A stretch of 64,000 bases of DNA from Buchnera aphidicola (Ceratoglyphina bambusae) (GTDB lineage Bacteria > Pseudomonadota > Gammaproteobacteria > Enterobacterales > Enterobacteriaceae), in NCBI RefSeq assembly GCF_039363085.1, contig NZ_CP134982.1, positions 186,001 to 250,000 on the forward strand. The letters are read 5' to 3'. The notes below the pieces were generated by a model. That model was not told where the DNA came from. It saw only the letters and a program-made list of their open reading frames with translations, and searched no databases. Below are positions 61,065 to 64,000 of this stretch, one piece after another. The position numbers were made by a program, and so were the translations under genes. Within the stretch, counting starts at the first letter, position 1; the number at the start of each line of letters is the position of its first letter.

Positions 61065-61874
61065 TTATCTCCAAAATAACCATTTTAAAAAATTGTTCTC
61101 TTTTTTATAAAATTTTATTGGTATTTTGTTACCTAAAAATCTATTAACAGTATCTTTATAAGATTTACCAGAAATAGAATTTTTATCTAAAATTACAGGA
61201 ATTCCTTTATTAGAAGAATTTAATACTGAACAATCTTCAGGTATTACACCTATTAAAGGAATTTTTAAAATATCTAATACATCTTTAATGCTCAACATTT
61301 GCCCATCATTTACTCTTTGCTGATCATATCTAGTTAGTATCAAATGTTCTTTAACTGGTTTTTCGCCTACTTCAGATCTTTTAGAAGTAGAAGAAATTAT
61401 TCCTAACATTCTATCAGAATCTCTTACAGAAGATACTTCAGGATTAGTTATTATTATTGCATCATCTGCAAAATATATAGACAATATAGCACCACTTTCT
61501 ATTCCTGCAGGTGAATCGCAAATTATAAATTTAAAATTCATTTTAGATAATTTATTAAAAACTAAATTAATACCTTCTTTAGTTAATGCACTTTTATCTC
61601 TTGTTTGAGAAGCTGGTAATATATATAAATTATCTATTCTTTTATCTCTTATTAAAGCTTGATTTAATGAAACATCATTATTTAAAACATTTATAAAATC
61701 ATATACGACTCTTCTTTCACACCCCATAACTAAATCTAAATTCCTAAGGCCTATATCAAAATCTATAACAACTGTTTTATTACCATGTATAGCTAAACCT
61801 ACAGCAATAGAAGCACTTGAAGTTGTTTTCCCAACACCCCCCTTACCAGAAGTAATTACAACTATTCTACTCAT
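61065..61874 (-). CDS. minD: MinD, septum-site-determining ATPase
   Basis: ParA-type ATPase that oscillates on the membrane. 269 residues (270 in E. coli). Deviant Walker A TSGKGGVGKTTSS with K11 and K16, Walker B-type IICDSPAGIESG. The C-terminal amphipathic membrane-targeting helix is retained (NNFLKWLFWR). GGAGAAG precedes the ATG. Middle gene of minCDE. Confidence 0.99.
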   Translation of the reverse strand: MSRIVVITSGKGGVGKTTSSASIAVGLAIHGNKTVVIDFDIGLRNLDLVMGCERRVVYDFINVLNNDVSLNQALIRDKRIDNLYILPASQTRDKSALTKEGINLVFNKLSKMNFKFIICDSPAGIESGAILSIYFADDAIIITNPEVSSVRDSDRMLGIISSTSKRSEVGEKPVKEHLILTRYDQQRVNDGQMLSIKDVLDILKIPLIGVIPEDCSVLNSSNKGIPVILDKNSISGKSYKDTVNRFLGNKIPIKFYKKENNFLKWLFWR

Positions 61875-61908
61875 ATATCTTCTCCAAGCTTTTTAAAAGC
61901 TCACATAA

Positions 61909-62610
61909 TTATAATTTTTTAACTTTTAAATTATTATCTTTTAAAAAAAAATATACAGATTTTCCTATATTTTTTTTAGGAATCTGATCATATAATAAAT
62001 AATTACCAGAAATAGAAATTAATTCAGGCAAACAACATTTACAAAAAATTTTAGCAGAAGTATCTCCTAAAGATCCAGCTAATGCTTTTCCTCTTAATGT
62101 TCCATATATATGAATATTTCTATTAGAAATTATTTCAGCTCCTGGACTAACATTACTTATTATTATTAAATCAGAATTTTTAGAATAAATTTTTTGGCCT
62201 GACCTAACAGGATAATCTATTGTTATAGTCTTATAATATTTTTTTTCAAATTTATTATTTTTATTTTTATTTTTTTCGTTTTTAATATTATATAAAAAAT
62301 CCTTTTTACTAATATTAAAATATGGTATTCCTGAACTAATTATATATTTTTTTAATTTAATATTTTCACAATTTGAAAATCCTATTATTTTAAATTTAAA
62401 AAATAATATTAATTTTTTGATTAATATCCAATCAGATATTTTAATATAAGGTAAAATATTTAAAATTATAGGGGCTTTTTTAAAAAGTTTTGGAAATTCT
62501 TTAATTTTTTTATTTAAATAATATTCAAAAGAATTTAAATTATATTCATATAAATTTAAAACTAATAAAGTAAAATTTTTACCATAAAATTCTAATACAT
62601 ATTTTTTCAT
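61909..62610 (-). CDS. minC: MinC, FtsZ polymerisation inhibitor
   Basis: 233 residues (231 in E. coli). The N-terminal FtsZ-antagonist domain is diverged and Lys/Asn-rich. The C-terminal MinD-binding beta-helix is well conserved: PVRSGQKIYSKNSDLIIISNVSPGAEIIS and NIHIYGTLRGKALAGSLGDTSAKIFC. Upstream gene of the complete min operon. A short palindrome (61887-61901) lies in the minC-minD gap. Confidence 0.95.
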   Translation of the reverse strand: MKKYVLEFYGKNFTLLVLNLYEYNLNSFEYYLNKKIKEFPKLFKKAPIILNILPYIKISDWILIKKLILFFKFKIIGFSNCENIKLKKYIISSGIPYFNISKKDFLYNIKNEKNKNKNNKFEKKYYKTITIDYPVRSGQKIYSKNSDLIIISNVSPGAEIISNRNIHIYGTLRGKALAGSLGDTSAKIFCKCCLPELISISGNYLLYDQIPKKNIGKSVYFFLKDNNLKVKKL

Positions 62611-62721
62611 ATAAAATATATTACATGTTAATATATAATAAAATATTTTTTATAAAATAATATAATATTATATAAATTTTACAATTTTTCTTCATTTTAA
62701 AATTAAAAAAAATTATATATT

Positions 62722-62805
62722 TACCCAGAGCGGGAATCGAACCCGCAAAGCTAAATAAGCCGAGGGATTTTAAGTCCCTTGTGTTTACCGTTTCACCATC
62801 CGGGC
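62722..62805 (-). tRNA. tRNA-Leu (anticodon TAA)
   Basis: 84 nt with a long variable arm. GCCCGGATGG start, anticodon loop with TAA in GGGACTTAAAATCCC, T arm GGGTTCGATTCCC, discriminator A. CCA not encoded. Follows tRNA-Cys in the same direction, a remnant of the E. coli glyW-cysT-leuZ operon. tRNA-Gly is absent here. Confidence 0.97.
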
Positions 62806-62863
62806 AATTTTAAAAACAATTTTACATTGTTATAAAATATTATAATTAATAAAAAATTTTTCT

Positions 62864-62934
62864 AGGCGTATCCCGGAGTCGAACCGAGTTTTTCGGATTT
62901 GCAGTCCGACACATAACCAATCTGTCAATACGCC
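62864..62934 (-). tRNA. tRNA-Cys (anticodon GCA)
   Basis: 71 nt. GGCGTAT acceptor, CGGACTGCAAATCCG anticodon arm, GGTTCGACTCC T arm, and discriminator U, the cysteine identity base. CCA not encoded. First of the cysT-leuZ pair. Confidence 0.97.
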
Positions 62935-63086
62935 AAAATATAAAATTATAATTTTTTTTAAACAATTTTTTTTTTAAATAATAACATAAAAAAAAAACAA
63001 ATCAAAATAATATTTAAAAAAAATATATTTTACATTTTTATTAATTAAATATATACTAAAATTTTAATTTATAAATAAACTTATAT

Positions 63087-63174
63087 GGAGGAGTGGCCGA
63101 GTGGTTTAAGGCAGCGGTCTTGAAAACCGCAGATGAGAAAATCTCATCCGAGAGTTCGAATCTCTCCTCCTCCT
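63087..63174 (+). tRNA. tRNA-Ser (anticodon TGA)
   Basis: 88 nt with a long variable arm (AGATGAGAAAATCTCAT). GGAGGAG acceptor, GCGGTCTTGAAAACCGC anticodon arm, GAGAGTTCGAATCTCTC T arm, CTCCTCC. Base 73 appears to be U rather than the G usual for enterobacterial tRNA-Ser. CCA not encoded. Convergent with murJ. Confidence 0.97.
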
Positions 63175-63194
63175 GAATTTAATCATATCACTTC

Positions 63195-64000
63195 TTAAGT
63201 ATATTTAATTTCTTTAATTACTTTATAAAATTTAAAAAAATTGAATCCAAAAATAAATAAAGAAACAAAGTAAGAAATAAAAGAAACAAAAAAGAAAAAA
63301 ATCAAATATAAAGATCTTTCTAACATGTTATTATTAACATATAAATTTGAAAAAACATTGTTAATAAAATACATTGTTAAAATCATAAATAAAATAGAAA
63401 AAAATATACTAAAAGAAAATTTACACCAATTTTTTTTTAAGAAAAATATTTTATTTTTTAATAAATAATAAAATAAAAAGAATAAATTTACCCAAGATCC
63501 TATACTAAAAGATAAAGCTAATCCTACATGTTGTAACTTATGAACTAAAAAAATGTTCATAATTTGAGCAGCAATTATACTAAAAATAGATATTTTCATA
63601 GGAGTAGAAGTGTCTTGTTGAGCATAAAATGCAGAAACTAAAACTTTTGTCAATACCATTGAAATTAATCCAATTGAATAAGCAATTAAAGTTTTTTGGG
63701 TCATCAATGTATCTAATTCAGTAAAACTTCCATATTGAAATAAAGTAAATATTATATATTTTGAAAAAAAACCCACGAATAAAGCACTAGGTATAGATAT
63801 TATTAAACTTAATTTTATACCCCAATCAAATAATATAAAAAATTTATTTTTTGAATTTTTATAAAAAAAATTAGATAAATATGGTAATAATATAGTAGAT
63901 AAAGATGTTCCTAATATTCCAGCTGGAAATTCAATTATTCTATCAGCATAATATATCCAAGATACAGATCCAGATATTATTAAAGAAGAAATTATAGTAT
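63195..64000 (-). CDS. murJ: Lipid II flippase MurJ (MviN), 3' part
   Basis: Moves peptidoglycan precursor lipid II across the inner membrane. The frame stays open from the stop at 63195 to the window edge, about 268 residues, so the 5' part lies beyond. Diagnostic MurJ sequence runs to the edge: SGSVSWIYYADRIIEFPAGILG, TILLPYLS, FDWGIKL, FQYGSFTELDTLMTQKTLIAYSIG, FYAQQDTSTPMKIS. At least seven hydrophobic segments are visible. An internal GTG at 63776 is only a Val codon, not the start. Confidence 0.95.
   Translation of the reverse strand, partial: TIISSLIISGSVSWIYYADRIIEFPAGILGTSLSTILLPYLSNFFYKNSKNKFFILFDWGIKLSLIISIPSALFVGFFSKYIIFTLFQYGSFTELDTLMTQKTLIAYSIGLISMVLTKVLVSAFYAQQDTSTPMKISIFSIIAAQIMNIFLVHKLQHVGLALSFSIGSWVNLFFLFYYLLKNKIFFLKKNWCKFSFSIFFSILFMILTMYFINNVFSNLYVNNNMLERSLYLIFFFFVSFISYFVSLFIFGFNFFKFYKVIKEIKYT

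Noticed and set aside
61887-61901. Palindrome AGCTTTTTAAAAGCT between minC and minD
   Set aside because: Considered as a terminator or operator, but it is short, A/T-centred and in the middle of an operon with the minD ribosome site right after it. Too weak to claim function.
63195-63776. Short murJ product starting at the GTG at 63776
   Set aside because: The frame and clear MurJ homology continue upstream to the window edge, so the GTG is an internal valine codon.

Overview
The window looks like a chromosome segment of Buchnera aphidicola, the primary endosymbiont of aphids. I infer this from four things: the extreme A+T richness outside the RNA genes, with codons dominated by AAA/AAT/ATA/TTT; Lys/Asn/Ile-rich versions of Escherichia coli-type proteins; a 16S rRNA gene unlinked from 23S; and a gene set and order that fit my memory of Buchnera genomes. 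I saw no insertion sequence, prophage, CRISPR array or horizontally acquired island. Almost everything is a shrunken enterobacterial core gene. The strain cannot be named from the sequence alone.

Layout. 1-6.7 kb: proS, the flagellar export genes flhB-flhA, and argS. 6.9-8.8 kb: a complete 16S transcription unit (promoter, boxA, RNase III stem, rrs, tRNA-Ile, tRNA-Ala) with no 23S behind it. 8.8-16.8 kb: rnhA/dnaQ, tRNA-Asp, grpE, smpB, tadA, and the leftward block acpS, era, rnc, lepB, lepA. 17.1-24 kb: mnmA, fabI, a MarC-family gene, lipB, lipA, a short ORF that looks like the amputated N-terminus of sppA, yciA, yciC. 24-28.4 kb: trpDC(F)BA without trpEG. 28.6-34.5 kb: a DMT permease, suhB, hisS, glyA, pgl. 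34.9-44.2 kb: central carbon metabolism (gapA, fldA, ybgI, sucAB, gpmA, pfkA, tpiA). 44.3-53.6 kb: rpsA, aroA, serC, serS, trxB, infA, aspS. 53.6-64 kb: pykA, zwf, htpX, a cspC leader with a yobF vestige, cspC, yoaE, tsaB, minCDE, tRNAs Leu/Cys/Ser, and the 3' part of murJ.

How the genes work together. The set covers glycolysis (pfkA, tpiA, gapA, gpmA, pykA), entry to the pentose phosphate route (zwf, pgl), 2-oxoglutarate dehydrogenase E1/E2 with its lipoate supply (lipB, lipA), essential amino acid provision to the host (trp operon, aroA), serine/glycine/one-carbon metabolism (serC, glyA), translation (six aminoacyl-tRNA synthetases, S1, IF1, LepA, SmpB, tRNA modification by MnmA/TadA/TsaB), and division-site placement (MinCDE). 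Neighbouring genes often overlap or abut, and hairpin terminators sit between convergent genes.

Most notable: (1) a frameshifted, stop-interrupted but strikingly preserved yobF remnant in the cspC leader; (2) a SuhB that has lost three of its four metal-ligand side chains, in a genome that keeps the boxA-type rRNA leader on which SuhB acts in E. coli; (3) a FlhB whose NPTH self-cleavage motif has become NNNY at exactly the canonical residue numbers; (4) the sppA-like stub; (5) a prolyl-tRNA synthetase whose editing insertion looks decayed. Comparisons with E. coli or other Buchnera rest on remembered family sequences, not on a search.
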